NCBI RefSeq assembly: GCF_045277565.1
Contig: NZ_CP123584.1
Location: 1,240,001 to 1,304,000, forward strand
DNA length: 64,000 nucleotides
Origin: Aliisedimentitalea scapharcae
Lineage (GTDB): Bacteria; Pseudomonadota; Alphaproteobacteria; Rhodobacterales; Rhodobacteraceae
Direction: 5' to 3'
The notes beneath the pieces were generated by a model. That model saw only the letters and a list, made by a program, of their open reading frames with translations, had not been told where the DNA came from and did not search any database. The position numbers and the translations under genes are program-made. How positions within the stretch are numbered: the stretch's first letter is position 1; each line of letters starts with the position of its first letter. This document shows, piece after piece, positions 51,243 to 60,144 of this stretch.

Positions 51243-52058
51243 ATGGTGATCTTGAGGCGAATTTTCATTCTGCTGGCCCTGTCGGCCGTGCCTGCGACTG
51301 CGGATACCCCCGCTCCGTTTCCTGAATTCAGTGCCAAACGGATAAAGCCGCCGTCGACCGGGACCAAAAAACGGATCACGATCCAGATTGATCCCGAAGA
51401 ACAACGACCGGTCACCAAGGCCGCCGATCCAGAGAACGATTCTGAAACCCGCACAGCTGCGGTAGGCGCACACAATTGGTTTTGGGATCGGGTATCGCCG
51501 GAATTGACCAGCTCTGGTCCCGGACGGTTGAACCAGGCGTTGCAGGCTATTCGCGCCGAGGGAGGTGTTCGGACCCCACGGTTGCAACATCTCCAGGAAA
51601 TCGCCCAGTCGCGCGGTATTTCGATTCTGACGGCGACGGTCGGAACCAAGGTTTCTCCGGCCTTGGTGTTAGCGGTGATTGCGGTGGAATCCGCAGGTCG
51701 CGCGGATGCCCAAAGCGGGGCAGGGGCCCAGGGGCTGATGCAACTGATGCCAGCGACGGCCAGCCGTTTTGGCGTGACAGACAGTCTGCAACCAGATGAA
51801 AACATCAGTGGTGGAGTGAAATATCTGGATTGGCTGATGCAGGAGTTCGGCAATGACCCGATTTTGGTGCTGGCCGGGTATAATGCAGGCGAGGGGTCGG
51901 TACGTAATCATGACGGCGTTCCGCCCTTTGCGGAAACCCGTGACTATGTTCCCAAGGTTCTGGCGGCTTTTGACGTGGCGCGCGGTTTATGCGCCACGCC
52001 GCCCGAATTGATCAGCGATGGTTGCGTGTTTCAGGTGATGCACGCCGCACAACAGTGA
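51243..52058 (+). CDS. Secreted lytic transglycosylase
   Basis: A 271-residue periplasmic protein with a signal peptide (about 1-20, ending ATA) and a C-terminal SLT domain. Catalytic Glu149 is in AVIAVESAGR; GAQGLMQLMPATASRFGV and VLAGYNAGEGSV are the remaining SLT motifs. These enzymes cleave the MurNAc-GlcNAc bond with 1,6-anhydro ring formation. Next to tad genes it may open peptidoglycan for the pilus, but it is divergently read and could be general. The start ATG 51243 is set by the signal peptide. Confidence 0.9.
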   Translation: MVILRRIFILLALSAVPATADTPAPFPEFSAKRIKPPSTGTKKRITIQIDPEEQRPVTKAADPENDSETRTAAVGAHNWFWDRVSPELTSSGPGRLNQALQAIRAEGGVRTPRLQHLQEIAQSRGISILTATVGTKVSPALVLAVIAVESAGRADAQSGAGAQGLMQLMPATASRFGVTDSLQPDENISGGVKYLDWLMQEFGNDPILVLAGYNAGEGSVRNHDGVPPFAETRDYVPKVLAAFDVARGLCATPPELISDGCVFQVMHAAQQ

Positions 52059-52110
52059 AACTCCATTTCAGGTGACGCCCTGTGATCTCGGGCACCAGCA
52101 CAGCACAAAA

Positions 52111-52140
52111 AAAAGCCCCGCCGGAACAGGCAGGGCTTTT
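52111..52140. terminator. Bidirectional terminator between the transglycosylase gene and scoB
   Basis: A 12-bp stem (52111-52122 with 52129-52140, one wobble) flanked by A8 on the left and TTTT on the right. It serves both convergent genes. Confidence 0.85.
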
Positions 52141-52159
52141 GAATTGAACATCAAGCGGA

Positions 52160-52789
52160 TCAGTTGACCAAAGTGGCCTCGGTCGCAGCGCGGAATTCTT
52201 CTTCGGTCACACCGTCGGCCAGTTCGACCAGTTTCAAACCGCCATCGACGACGTCCATCACGCCCAGATTTGTGATGATCCGGTCCACGACGCCCTTGCC
52301 GGTCAGCGGCAGGGTGCATTCCTTGAGGACCTTGGAGACGCCATGTTTGTTGGCGTGGTCCATGACCACCACAACGCGTCCCACACCAGCGACCAGATCC
52401 ATGGCGCCACCCATGCCCTTGACCAGCTTGCCCGGGATCATCCAGTTCGCCAGGTCGCCGTTTTCGGCCACTTCCATAGCGCCCAGAATCGCCATGGCGA
52501 TCTTGCCGCCGCGGATCATGGCGAATGACTGCGCGCTGTCGAAATAGGCGGTCTGGGGCAGCTCGGTGATGGTCTGCTTGCCGGCGTTGATCAGGTCCGC
52601 GTCTTCTTCGCCCTCGTAGGGAAAGGGGCCCATGCCCAGCATGCCGTTTTCCGATTGCAGCGTCACTTCGACGCCTTCAGGGATGTAGTTACTGACCAGC
52701 GTCGGGATCCCGATGCCGAGGTTCACATACCAGCCGTCCTGCAGTTCCTGAGCCGCGCGTGCGGCCATCTGGTTACGATCCCAAGCCAT
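52160..52789 (-). CDS. scoB: 3-oxoacid CoA-transferase subunit B
   Basis: A 209-residue class I CoA-transferase beta subunit. The active-site Glu is in TLQSENGML (about residue 43); GIGIPTLVSNYIPEG precedes it. With ScoA it moves CoA from succinyl-CoA to acetoacetate or a similar 3-oxoacid, opening ketone bodies or polyhydroxybutyrate breakdown products to the TCA cycle. The start overlaps the scoA stop by one base. Confidence 0.92.
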   Translation of the reverse strand: MAWDRNQMAARAAQELQDGWYVNLGIGIPTLVSNYIPEGVEVTLQSENGMLGMGPFPYEGEEDADLINAGKQTITELPQTAYFDSAQSFAMIRGGKIAMAILGAMEVAENGDLANWMIPGKLVKGMGGAMDLVAGVGRVVVVMDHANKHGVSKVLKECTLPLTGKGVVDRIITNLGVMDVVDGGLKLVELADGVTEEEFRAATEATLVN

Positions 52790-53511
52790 TATGCGGTCTC
52801 CTTCTGACGAACCGTGCGCTGTTCGATGCGCTTTTCATGATCGCCTTTGATGATGCGGTGCACGTAGATGCCGGGCAAGTGGATCGTGTCGGGATCCAGC
52901 GAACCGGTCGGCACGATTTCTTCGACTTCGACAACGCAGATCTTGCCACAGGTTGCGGCCGGTGCGTTGAAATTTCGGGCGGTCTTGCGGAACACCAGAT
53001 TGCCAGTCTCATCGGCTTTCCAGGCTTTGACGATGGCCAGATCGGCAAACAGCCCTTCCTCCATGATGTAGGCTTCGTCTGCGCCATCAGGGCCGGTTGG
53101 GAATGTTTTTTCTTCCTTGCCGTCAGCAATCACCGTGCCCACGCCAGTCTTGGTGTAAAAGCCGGGAATGCCTGCGCCACCGGCGCGCATACGTTCGGCC
53201 AGGGTGCCTTGGGGGTTGAATTCCAGCTCCAGCTCGCCGGACAGGTACTGACGCATGAATTCCGCGTTCTCACCCACATAAGAGGAGATCATCTTTTTGA
53301 CCTGGCGGGTCTGCAACAGGATGCCGATACCAAAATCATCAACGCCTGCGTTGTTGGAGGCAAAGGTCAGATCCTTGACACCGGACTCTTTGATGGCGTC
53401 CAGCAGCAATTCGGGGATGCCGCATAGGCCAAAGCCCCCTGCCGCAATGAACATGCCGTCATGAAGCAGCCCATCGAGCGCTTCGGCGGCGTTGGCGTAG
53501 ACTTTTTTCAT
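52789..53511 (-). CDS. scoA: 3-oxoacid CoA-transferase subunit A
   Basis: A 240-residue class I CoA-transferase alpha subunit. Seen are the glycine-rich GGFGLCGIPELLLDAI (about 25-40), NNAGVDDFGIGILL, and the segment AERMRAGGAGIPGFYTKTG. It forms the heterodimer with ScoB. GGGAGAG precedes ATG 53511. First gene of the scoAB pair. The 318 bp upstream hold the tandem palindromes but no gene. Confidence 0.92.
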   Translation of the reverse strand: MKKVYANAAEALDGLLHDGMFIAAGGFGLCGIPELLLDAIKESGVKDLTFASNNAGVDDFGIGILLQTRQVKKMISSYVGENAEFMRQYLSGELELEFNPQGTLAERMRAGGAGIPGFYTKTGVGTVIADGKEEKTFPTGPDGADEAYIMEEGLFADLAIVKAWKADETGNLVFRKTARNFNAPAATCGKICVVEVEEIVPTGSLDPDTIHLPGIYVHRIIKGDHEKRIEQRTVRQKETA

Positions 53512-53829
53512 GAAACTCTCCCAACAGCATGAAGTTGCTGGCGGTTGTGCCCCCGGTGCGGGGACGAGTCAATGTGCCATACCGGGCATGGGTATTTCTA
53601 CGGATGGTTCGATGGCGGCGGGCGCAGGTGAGACCTCTCGACCTGATTTGCACAGCTCAGTGCAGGGCCGGCCGTTCGCGCCCTCCGCCCACCCTGTCAT
53701 TCAGCAAGGGGTTTTCCCTTCGCGCGCGCCGTCCTTCAGCGAGGAGTTTTCCCCTCGCGCTCCCCGCCCTTCAGCGAGGGGCCAGCCCCTCGCGCTCCCC
53801 GAGGTATTTTCTACCAGAAAGAAACAGGC
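53512..53829. other. Gene-free stretch between scoA and topA
   Basis: 318 bp. It contains the scoA upstream region (53512-53695), three tandem 35-bp palindromic units (53696-53800) and a half copy of the 9.25-kb palindrome (from about 53797). No gene is supported; short plus-strand frames here run over the repeat units. Confidence 0.55.
53696..53800. repeat. Three tandem 35-bp palindromic units
   Basis: Units at 53696-53730, 53731-53765 and 53766-53800 each start with a TTCAGC block and end in CGCG. Each can fold into a hairpin: the third is perfect (GCGAGGGG/CCCCTCGC), the second has one mismatch, and the first two. The next bases begin a half copy of the REP-like element, so the units may be part of the same family. 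Confidence 0.65.
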
Positions 53830-56502
53830 TCAGCCTTTGCTGGCGGTCTTCTTGGTGGTTTTCTTGGCCGCAGGCTTTTTGGCAGGAGCTTTCTTCTTGG
53901 TGGTTTTCTTGGCTGCTTTTTCGGTGATCAGTTGCAGCGCCAGCTCCATAGTGACAGTCGTGGGATCGGTATCTTTGGGCAGGGTCGCATTGACCTTTTC
54001 CCATTTGACATAAGGCCCATAACGCCCATCCTGAACGGTGATCGCGCCGCCATCGGGATGATCGCCCAACTCCTTGATCGGTTTTGCAGCCGCGCGCCCG
54101 CGTCCGCGTGGATTGGCGCGCTTTTCAGCCAACAGCTCTACTGCGCGGTTCATACCGATCTCCAGAACGTCGTTGGGATCCTTGAGATTGGCGTAGGTCG
54201 GTTTTTCCTCGTCCGGAAGCTGGTGCATCAGGAAGGGGCCAAAGCGACCAAAGTTCGATTTGATCTCTCCGCCATCAGGGTGGACGCCGATGACCCGAGG
54301 CAGGTTGAGCAGAACCAATGCCTTTTCAAGGTCCATGTCATCTTTGGACCAGCCGCGTGGCAAAGATGCGCGCGGGGGTTTCTTGTTCTCGGGCGTGGGT
54401 TCGCCGCGCTGGACGTAGGGGCCGAAGCGCCCGGCCTTGAGGTGGATTTCATCCTCGCCGTCCATGCCAAGCAGACGTTCGTCACCATCGGCTCCTTCGC
54501 CTGCGATGGGGCGGGTATAGGTGCATTCGGGGTAATTGCCACAGCCGACAAATCCGCCGGTACGCGAAGTTTTCAGGTGCAATTGACCCTGGCCGCATTT
54601 CGGGCAAACCCGGGGGTCGCTGCCGTCTTCACGCGGGGGATAGAGCTGAGGTGCCAGCGCGTCATCCAGCACGTCCAGAACTTCGGTGATGCGCAGTTCG
54701 GAGGTCTCTGAAATCGCGGCCGAGAAATCGCGCCAGAACTTGCCCAGGATATCCTTGTAGTCGCCATCTCCCGCGCTGACGTCATCCAGTTGCGCCTCGA
54801 GATTGGCCGTAAATTCGTACCCCACATACTGGCGGAAGAAATTCAGCAGAAAGATGGTGACGATACGTCCCTTGTCTTCGGGGTGCAGGCGGTTCTTGTC
54901 CTTGCGCACATATTCGCGGTCCTGGATCGTGGTGATGACGCTGGCATAGGTCGATGGACGACCAATTCCCAACTCCTCCATCTTCTTGACCAGTGTCGCC
55001 TCGGTATAACGCGGCGGTGGCAGGGTGTGGTGCTGCAGGGCCAGGACGGATTGGTCTGCGGACAAAACAGCCGTGCCGTTTTTCATCATGTCCGAGGCGG
55101 ACGCTGCTTCGAGAACGTCGGCGCTGTCCTTGGCCGTCTTTTCGAACTGGCCCCTGAGCGAGTTGCCGGAGAAGCTGGCCGCTTCGCCCTGCATGATCTG
55201 AGGCAGGCGCTTGTCATCTTCGTCAGCCACGTCATCGCGGCCTTCTTCGTAGACGCGCATGAAACCATCAAACAGCATCACCTGCCCGGTGGCGCGCAGC
55301 ACGACCTGTCGGTCATTCGATCCGACGTCGACGGTGGTGCGCTCGAGACGGGCACCCTCCATCTGGCAGGCCAGAGTACGCTTCCAGATCAGGTCGTAAA
55401 GCTTGCGCTGATCATCATCCGTGAGCCTCAGGCTGCTCGCATCGCGCGACATGTCGGTCGGGCGAATACATTCGTGGGCTTCCTGGGCGTTCTTGGCCTT
55501 GTTCTTATAAATGCGCGGCTTGGATGGCACATAGTTGGCACCATAGCGGGTTTCGATCTCGGCGCGGGCGGCCTGGACCGCTTCGGGGGCCATGTCGATA
55601 CCGTCGGTCCGCATATAGGTGATATAGCCGGCTTCATACAGTCGCTGTGCCGCGCTCATGGTCTGGCGCGCGCCCATGCCGAATTTGCGGCTGGCCTCCT
55701 GCTGCAGGGTTGAGGTCATGAATGGCGCTGATGGGTTGCGCGAGGCGGGTTTGGCTTCGACCGATTGCACGAACAAGTCGCGCGAGGCGACGGCCTGGAC
55801 GGCCAGCTCTGCGGCAGTTTCTGTTCCAAGATCAAATTTGTCGAGTTTGTCACCGCCCAGAACGGTCAGGCGGGCCTCAAAATCCTGACCACGCGGGGTG
55901 GTCAGAAGAGCGCGTACCGACCAGTATTCCTGGGCGTTAAAGGCTTCGATCTCCATCTCGCGTTCGACGATCAGGCGCAGGCACACCGACTGCACGCGTC
56001 CGGCTGACTTGGCACCGGGCAGTTTGCGCCACAACACCGGGGAGAGGTTGAAACCCACCAGATAATCCAACGCGCGTCGCGCCAGATAAGCTTCGACCAG
56101 GGGCATATCAACCTGGCGTGGGTTGCGCATTGCTTCGGCAACCGCGTCCTTGGTGATCGCGTTGAAGGTCACGCGGCTTACCGGCGTGTCCTTTTTGATC
56201 GACCGACGTTTTGTCAACGCCTCTTGCAGGTGCCAGCTGATGGCCTCGCCCTCGCGATCGGGGTCCGTCGCGAGGATCAGCGCGTTGTCTTCCTTCAGGG
56301 CGTCGGCAATGGCTTTGACATGTTTGCGACTGTCGTTGCCGACTTCCCATTTCATCTCGAAATCATTGTCCGTATCGACGGATCCATCCTTGGGCGGAAG
56401 GTCCCGAACATGGCCGTATGATGCCAAAACGGTGTAGTCCGAGCCTAGATATTTATTGATGGTTTTGGCTTTGGCCGGGGATTCTACAACAACTACAGGC
56501 AT
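53830..56502 (-). CDS. topA: DNA topoisomerase I
   Basis: An 890-residue type IA topoisomerase that relaxes negative supercoils. It has an N-terminal Toprim domain (VVVESPAKAKTINKYLG, then DPDREGEAISWH), the active-site Tyr296 in GYITYMRTDG, and one visible four-Cys zinc site, CPKCGQG and CGNYPEC near 620. C-terminal topoisomerase repeats follow, and the protein ends in a Lys/Ala-rich tail (about 25 residues). The tail and repeats are typical of alphaproteobacteria. Upstream is a minus-strand TTGACA. Confidence 0.95.
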   Translation of the reverse strand: MPVVVVESPAKAKTINKYLGSDYTVLASYGHVRDLPPKDGSVDTDNDFEMKWEVGNDSRKHVKAIADALKEDNALILATDPDREGEAISWHLQEALTKRRSIKKDTPVSRVTFNAITKDAVAEAMRNPRQVDMPLVEAYLARRALDYLVGFNLSPVLWRKLPGAKSAGRVQSVCLRLIVEREMEIEAFNAQEYWSVRALLTTPRGQDFEARLTVLGGDKLDKFDLGTETAAELAVQAVASRDLFVQSVEAKPASRNPSAPFMTSTLQQEASRKFGMGARQTMSAAQRLYEAGYITYMRTDGIDMAPEAVQAARAEIETRYGANYVPSKPRIYKNKAKNAQEAHECIRPTDMSRDASSLRLTDDDQRKLYDLIWKRTLACQMEGARLERTTVDVGSNDRQVVLRATGQVMLFDGFMRVYEEGRDDVADEDDKRLPQIMQGEAASFSGNSLRGQFEKTAKDSADVLEAASASDMMKNGTAVLSADQSVLALQHHTLPPPRYTEATLVKKMEELGIGRPSTYASVITTIQDREYVRKDKNRLHPEDKGRIVTIFLLNFFRQYVGYEFTANLEAQLDDVSAGDGDYKDILGKFWRDFSAAISETSELRITEVLDVLDDALAPQLYPPREDGSDPRVCPKCGQGQLHLKTSRTGGFVGCGNYPECTYTRPIAGEGADGDERLLGMDGEDEIHLKAGRFGPYVQRGEPTPENKKPPRASLPRGWSKDDMDLEKALVLLNLPRVIGVHPDGGEIKSNFGRFGPFLMHQLPDEEKPTYANLKDPNDVLEIGMNRAVELLAEKRANPRGRGRAAAKPIKELGDHPDGGAITVQDGRYGPYVKWEKVNATLPKDTDPTTVTMELALQLITEKAAKKTTKKKAPAKKPAAKKTTKKTASKG

Positions 56503-56556
56503 TTACGTTAAAACCTCTTTGGGCGGGTATACTGCGTTCTATGGCCGGGCAAGATG

Positions 56557-56580
56557 TGGGGTGCAAGTGGTTATTGTCAA
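56557..56580 (-). promoter_or_regulatory. Possible topA promoter
   Basis: On the minus strand TTGACA (56580-56575) is followed at roughly 17-18 bp by CATCTT. The -35 is perfect and the -10 weak. It is about 55 bp before the topA ATG. Confidence 0.3.
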
Positions 56581-56639
56581 TCCGCGAGTTTTGGGCGCAG
56601 GGTAACGGGGCAAAACAACCCGCAAATCAGGATGTGAAC

Positions 56640-57095
56640 ATGGTGGAATGGCGAATTTTCGGGTGGCTGTTGTTGGGATTTTTGGCTTCTGGACAGGGCG
56701 CGTTGGCACAGACCTGGCACAGCCCGAACAGGGGCACCGCTGAGCGTGCCGCGCTGATGGATGCCATGCGCCCGCATGCTGAATGGGTGTTGGGCGCGCC
56801 GGTGCAATTTGTTGTCGATGATCTTCGGGTTGCGGGGGCGCTGGGTTATGTATCGCTGAGCCCGCAGCGGCCGGGTGGCGGCCAGATTGACATTCGGGCA
56901 ACGCCGGGGTTTGCCCGGGGGCAACTGGATGCAGACGTCATGGATGGGACTAACATGCATGCCCTTTATCGCAGGTCCGGTTCGGTCTGGGTGGCCGTGT
57001 TGTGGTCTGTGGGCGCGACGGATGTTTGGTTTGCCGCGCCTGAATACTGTGGAATCTGGCGCGCGGTCATCCCCGAATACTGTGTAGGGCAATAG
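56640..57095 (+). CDS. Small secreted protein, unknown
   Basis: A 151-residue protein with a signal peptide (IFGWLLLGFLASGQGALAQ). The mature part has NRGTAERAALMDAMRPHAEWVLG and GTNMHALYRRSGSVWVAVLWSVGATD. Mature proteins of this kind show similarity to small periplasmic proteins of unknown function. I do not recognise a family. The start ATG 56640 is set by the signal peptide. It lies between divergent topA and convergent dprA, which ends 4 bp away. Confidence 0.65.
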   Translation: MVEWRIFGWLLLGFLASGQGALAQTWHSPNRGTAERAALMDAMRPHAEWVLGAPVQFVVDDLRVAGALGYVSLSPQRPGGGQIDIRATPGFARGQLDADVMDGTNMHALYRRSGSVWVAVLWSVGATDVWFAAPEYCGIWRAVIPEYCVGQ

Positions 57096-57099
57096 GGGG

Positions 57100-58257
57100 T
57101 CAATGCGACAGGCTGAGCAATCCGCCAGGCTGTCGGTTGATCTTGCCGTCCAACTCCAGATCAACCAGCGCAGGGCCGACGTCTCCGGCACGGGCGTGCA
57201 GGTCGCGGATCAGCTGATCTTCGGCCAGGGGTGATGGCCCAAGCCGGCTCAGGATCTGTTGGTGCAATTCCGCGGTCTCACGCAGGCTGCGTTTCTCTGG
57301 TGGTGGGGCAGGGAGAGCCGAAAGCAGATCCTCTGTCGCGGCCTCTGTTGTTACTTCGTCTTCAACAATCGGGAGCGCAGCAACGATATCGCCCGCCGTG
57401 CGCACCAGTTGTGCACCATCCCGGATCAGCATGTTGCAGCCAGCGGCCCGGGTGTCAAAGGGATGACCGGGTACCGCCAGAACCTCGCGCCCCTGATCAA
57501 GCGCGTCCCGAGCGGTGATCAAACTGCCCGACTTTGCGGCTGCTTCGACCACGACGACTGCGCGCGACAGGCCCGAGATGATCCGGTTGCGCTTTGGGAA
57601 ATGGCGGGCAATGGGGGAGACCCCCATTGGTTGCTCGCTCAACCTGAGTCCACTGGTGGCAATGTCGTGGGCGAGTTCGGTGTTTTCCACTGGATAGATT
57701 TGGTCGACGCCCCCGGCCATGACCGCAATCGTGCCGGTTTTTAGCGACGCTACATGTGCGGCCGTGTCGATACCGCGGGCCAGACCCGAGGCGATGACAT
57801 AGCCCTGCTGGCCCATTTCAGTGACCAATGCCCGCGCCATGCGTGTGCCCAACGACGACGCGTTGCGCGCCCCGACCATAGCCACACAGGGGCGCGTTAG
57901 CAGGGAAAGATCGCCAATGGCCCACAGAAGCGGAGGCGCATCGCTGATTTGTGCCAAGTCTGAAGGATACTCTGGGGAGCCCAGGCACAAAAGCCGCGCG
58001 TTGGCGACTTTTGCAGCCTTGAGTTCCGCTTCGACCACACCGGGCGGGCATATTTCATACCCCGACACCCCGGCTGCACGTGCCACTTCGGGCAGTGCCA
58101 AAAGCGCGTTCTGCGCTGTGCCATATTCGGCCATCAGTCGATAAAAGGTCGTGATCCCGACCCTGCGAGAGCGCAACAGACGAAGCCACGAAAACCGATC
58201 ATCTTCCGTGGTGGGTGGGAGTGGGGGGTGAATGGAAGAATTCTGATCCTCGGTCAT
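57100..58257 (-). CDS. dprA: DNA processing protein DprA
   Basis: A 385-residue protein. The Rossmann-like core holds VGARNASSLGTRMARAL, IASGLARGIDTAAHVASLKT, AVMAGGVDQIYPVEN, FPKRNRIISGLSRAVVVVEA and GSLITARDALDQGREVLAVPG. A C-terminal winged helix (LSRLGPSPLAEDQLIRDL) follows. DprA loads RecA on incoming single-stranded DNA in natural transformation and in gene-transfer-agent recipients. Its presence fits Rhodobacterales biology. It is transcribed alone. Confidence 0.93.
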   Translation of the reverse strand: MTEDQNSSIHPPLPPTTEDDRFSWLRLLRSRRVGITTFYRLMAEYGTAQNALLALPEVARAAGVSGYEICPPGVVEAELKAAKVANARLLCLGSPEYPSDLAQISDAPPLLWAIGDLSLLTRPCVAMVGARNASSLGTRMARALVTEMGQQGYVIASGLARGIDTAAHVASLKTGTIAVMAGGVDQIYPVENTELAHDIATSGLRLSEQPMGVSPIARHFPKRNRIISGLSRAVVVVEAAAKSGSLITARDALDQGREVLAVPGHPFDTRAAGCNMLIRDGAQLVRTAGDIVAALPIVEDEVTTEAATEDLLSALPAPPPEKRSLRETAELHQQILSRLGPSPLAEDQLIRDLHARAGDVGPALVDLELDGKINRQPGGLLSLSH

Positions 58258-58432
58258 CCGTTGCTCCGCCTGCTTGCAGAAACAGGATTAACGTGTCGCG
58301 GGTTAACAGCTGGTGAATCAAAGCAAATTAATCGCAGATTTGTTCTAATTCGAGGTCGGTTATTTGGTACCTCATTGTAAATAAAAGGAAAATTTTGGGT
58401 GCTGGAATGGTGGCCCTCTAAAGTTATGCGAA

Positions 58433-58470
58433 ATCAAAACAAAATGGGCGCAAGGATTAACTTGCGCCCA
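58433..58470 (-). terminator. Terminator of tldD
   Basis: A perfect 10-bp stem (TGGGCGCAAG 58445-58454 with 58461-58470). On the minus strand it runs into TTTTGTTTTG. It is 44 bp after the stop. Confidence 0.85.
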
Positions 58471-58513
58471 GTCTGAATATTCACTGCGAACAGATCGTTG
58501 GGGTCTGAGTGCC

Positions 58514-59944
58514 TCAGGCGGCTGCCCCCCCGACGGTGAGCCCATCCATCAACACCGTGGGCTGTCCGACACCGACCGGGACCCATTGCCCGGCCTTGCC
58601 ACAATTGCCCATGCCGGGATCCAGCGCCATGTCATTGCCGAGGCCGCGAATGCGTTTCAACGCCGAAGCACCATCCCCAATTAATGTCGCCCCTTTGACC
58701 GGAGCGCCGATTTTGCCGTTTTGAACGCGGTAGGCTTCGGTACAGGAGAAAACAAATTTGCCATTGGTGATATCGACCTGGCCGCCGCCAAACCCGACGG
58801 CCCAGATCCCATCCTTGATTTCGGCCACCAAATCATCCGGGTTGGCGTCGCCCCCCAACATATAGGTGTTTGTCATCCGCGGCATCGGCGCATGAGCATA
58901 GCTTTGGCGGCGACCGTTGCCAGTGGGGGAGACTCCCATCAGGCGGGCATTCTGGCGATCCTGCATATAGCCGACAAGAATACCGTCTTCTATCAACGTG
59001 TTCTTTTGCGATGGTGTTCCTTCGTCATCGATGCTGATCGATCCGCGCCGGTCGGCGATTGTTCCGTCGTCCAACACGGTGACCCCTGGGGCGGCGACCT
59101 GCTGACCCAGAAGACCGGCAAAGGCGGACGATCCTTTGCGGTTGAAATCCCCTTCCAACCCATGGCCGATCGCTTCGTGCAGCAGGATACCGGGCCATCC
59201 GGGGCCGAGCGCCACTTCCATCACGCCCGCCGGGGCCGGTTCAGCATCCAGATTGACCACCGCGATACGCAGAGCTTCGCGGACCTTGGCCTGCCAATCG
59301 GCGGGATCCACCAGCCCATCCAGCCCAATCCGGCCACCGCCCCCGGCGCTTCCGCTTTCGCGACGACCGTTGTGCTCTACAATGACCGACACGTTGACAC
59401 GGGTCATCGGGCGGGTGTCGCTCAGGTGTACCCCGTCTGGGCGCAGGATCTGAATTTCCTGAAGCGAGGCAGCCAGAGTCGCCGACACCTGAACCACTCT
59501 TTGATCCAGATCACGTGCGTAGGCATCAATTTCCTTGAGCGTGTCGATTTTCAGCGGGAAATCCATGGCCGCAATCGGATCGGCATCGGTGTAGAGCCTG
59601 CGATTGGTGGGCGCCGGGGCAGCTGCCAAGGTTCCGCCGCCGTCGCCAACCGCCAGACGCGCGGTTTCGGCTGCCCGTTTCAGCGCCGGGATCGACACAT
59701 CGGTGGAATGGGCATATCCGGCGACTTCGCCACGCACGGCCCTTAGTCCAAAGCCCTCGGAGGCATCATAGCTGGCGGTGCGCAGCCGCCCGTCGTCAAA
59801 CACCAGCGCTTCGGATTTGCGTCGTTCGACAAAAATCTCTCCATCGTCGGCCCCGTCGGTGGCGTGACGCAGAATCCCTTCGGCCTCATCCAGCGGCAGA
59901 GAGGTGTCAAACGGGCGAAATTGGGTATCAGACGTCGTTGTCAT
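58514..59944 (-). CDS. tldD: Metalloprotease TldD
   Basis: A 476-residue TldD/PmbA family protein. The zinc motif HEAIGH is at 256-261. Also seen are SEGFGLRAVRGEVAGYAHS and the C-terminal GFGGGQVDITNGKFVFSC. TldD and TldE form a heterodimer that degrades unfolded peptides and processes small peptides such as microcins. PmbA/TldE is not in the window. The start is ATG 59944; an open frame extends 60 nt upstream. A perfect FNR-type box lies 22-35 bp upstream. Confidence 0.92.
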   Translation of the reverse strand: MTTTSDTQFRPFDTSLPLDEAEGILRHATDGADDGEIFVERRKSEALVFDDGRLRTASYDASEGFGLRAVRGEVAGYAHSTDVSIPALKRAAETARLAVGDGGGTLAAAPAPTNRRLYTDADPIAAMDFPLKIDTLKEIDAYARDLDQRVVQVSATLAASLQEIQILRPDGVHLSDTRPMTRVNVSVIVEHNGRRESGSAGGGGRIGLDGLVDPADWQAKVREALRIAVVNLDAEPAPAGVMEVALGPGWPGILLHEAIGHGLEGDFNRKGSSAFAGLLGQQVAAPGVTVLDDGTIADRRGSISIDDEGTPSQKNTLIEDGILVGYMQDRQNARLMGVSPTGNGRRQSYAHAPMPRMTNTYMLGGDANPDDLVAEIKDGIWAVGFGGGQVDITNGKFVFSCTEAYRVQNGKIGAPVKGATLIGDGASALKRIRGLGNDMALDPGMGNCGKAGQWVPVGVGQPTVLMDGLTVGGAAA

Positions 59945-59965
59945 GGGGGCGAGCCTCGGATTTTT

Positions 59966-59979
59966 TTGATTTAGATCAA
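59966..59979. promoter_or_regulatory. Perfect FNR/FnrL-type box
   Basis: TTGATttagATCAA matches the consensus TTGAT-N4-ATCAA exactly. It is 22-35 bp before the tldD start and about 166-179 bp before coxB. By analogy with FnrL it may adjust the aa3 oxidase or tldD to oxygen. Confidence 0.65.
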
Positions 59980-60144
59980 GAAAGCGTCTGTTTGACGCAA
60001 GCATTCCTCTTTATCTGTACTCCGGAATATGGTTTTTAACGCCGTTAAAGACAACGGGGCCGGTGCGTTTTCGTGAATCAGCGATTCTGATGCGATGCGT
60101 TTGCCGGTGCGAGGACTAAAACGATCAACCGATCAGGACAGAAC

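Noticed and set aside
53696..53800. CRISPR-like array
   Set aside because: Units are directly adjacent without spacers and number only three, with no cas genes nearby.
58283..58306. Two TTAAC motifs before dprA as a CtrA site
   Set aside because: Spacing between the half sites is 11 bp, not the 7 bp of CtrA boxes.
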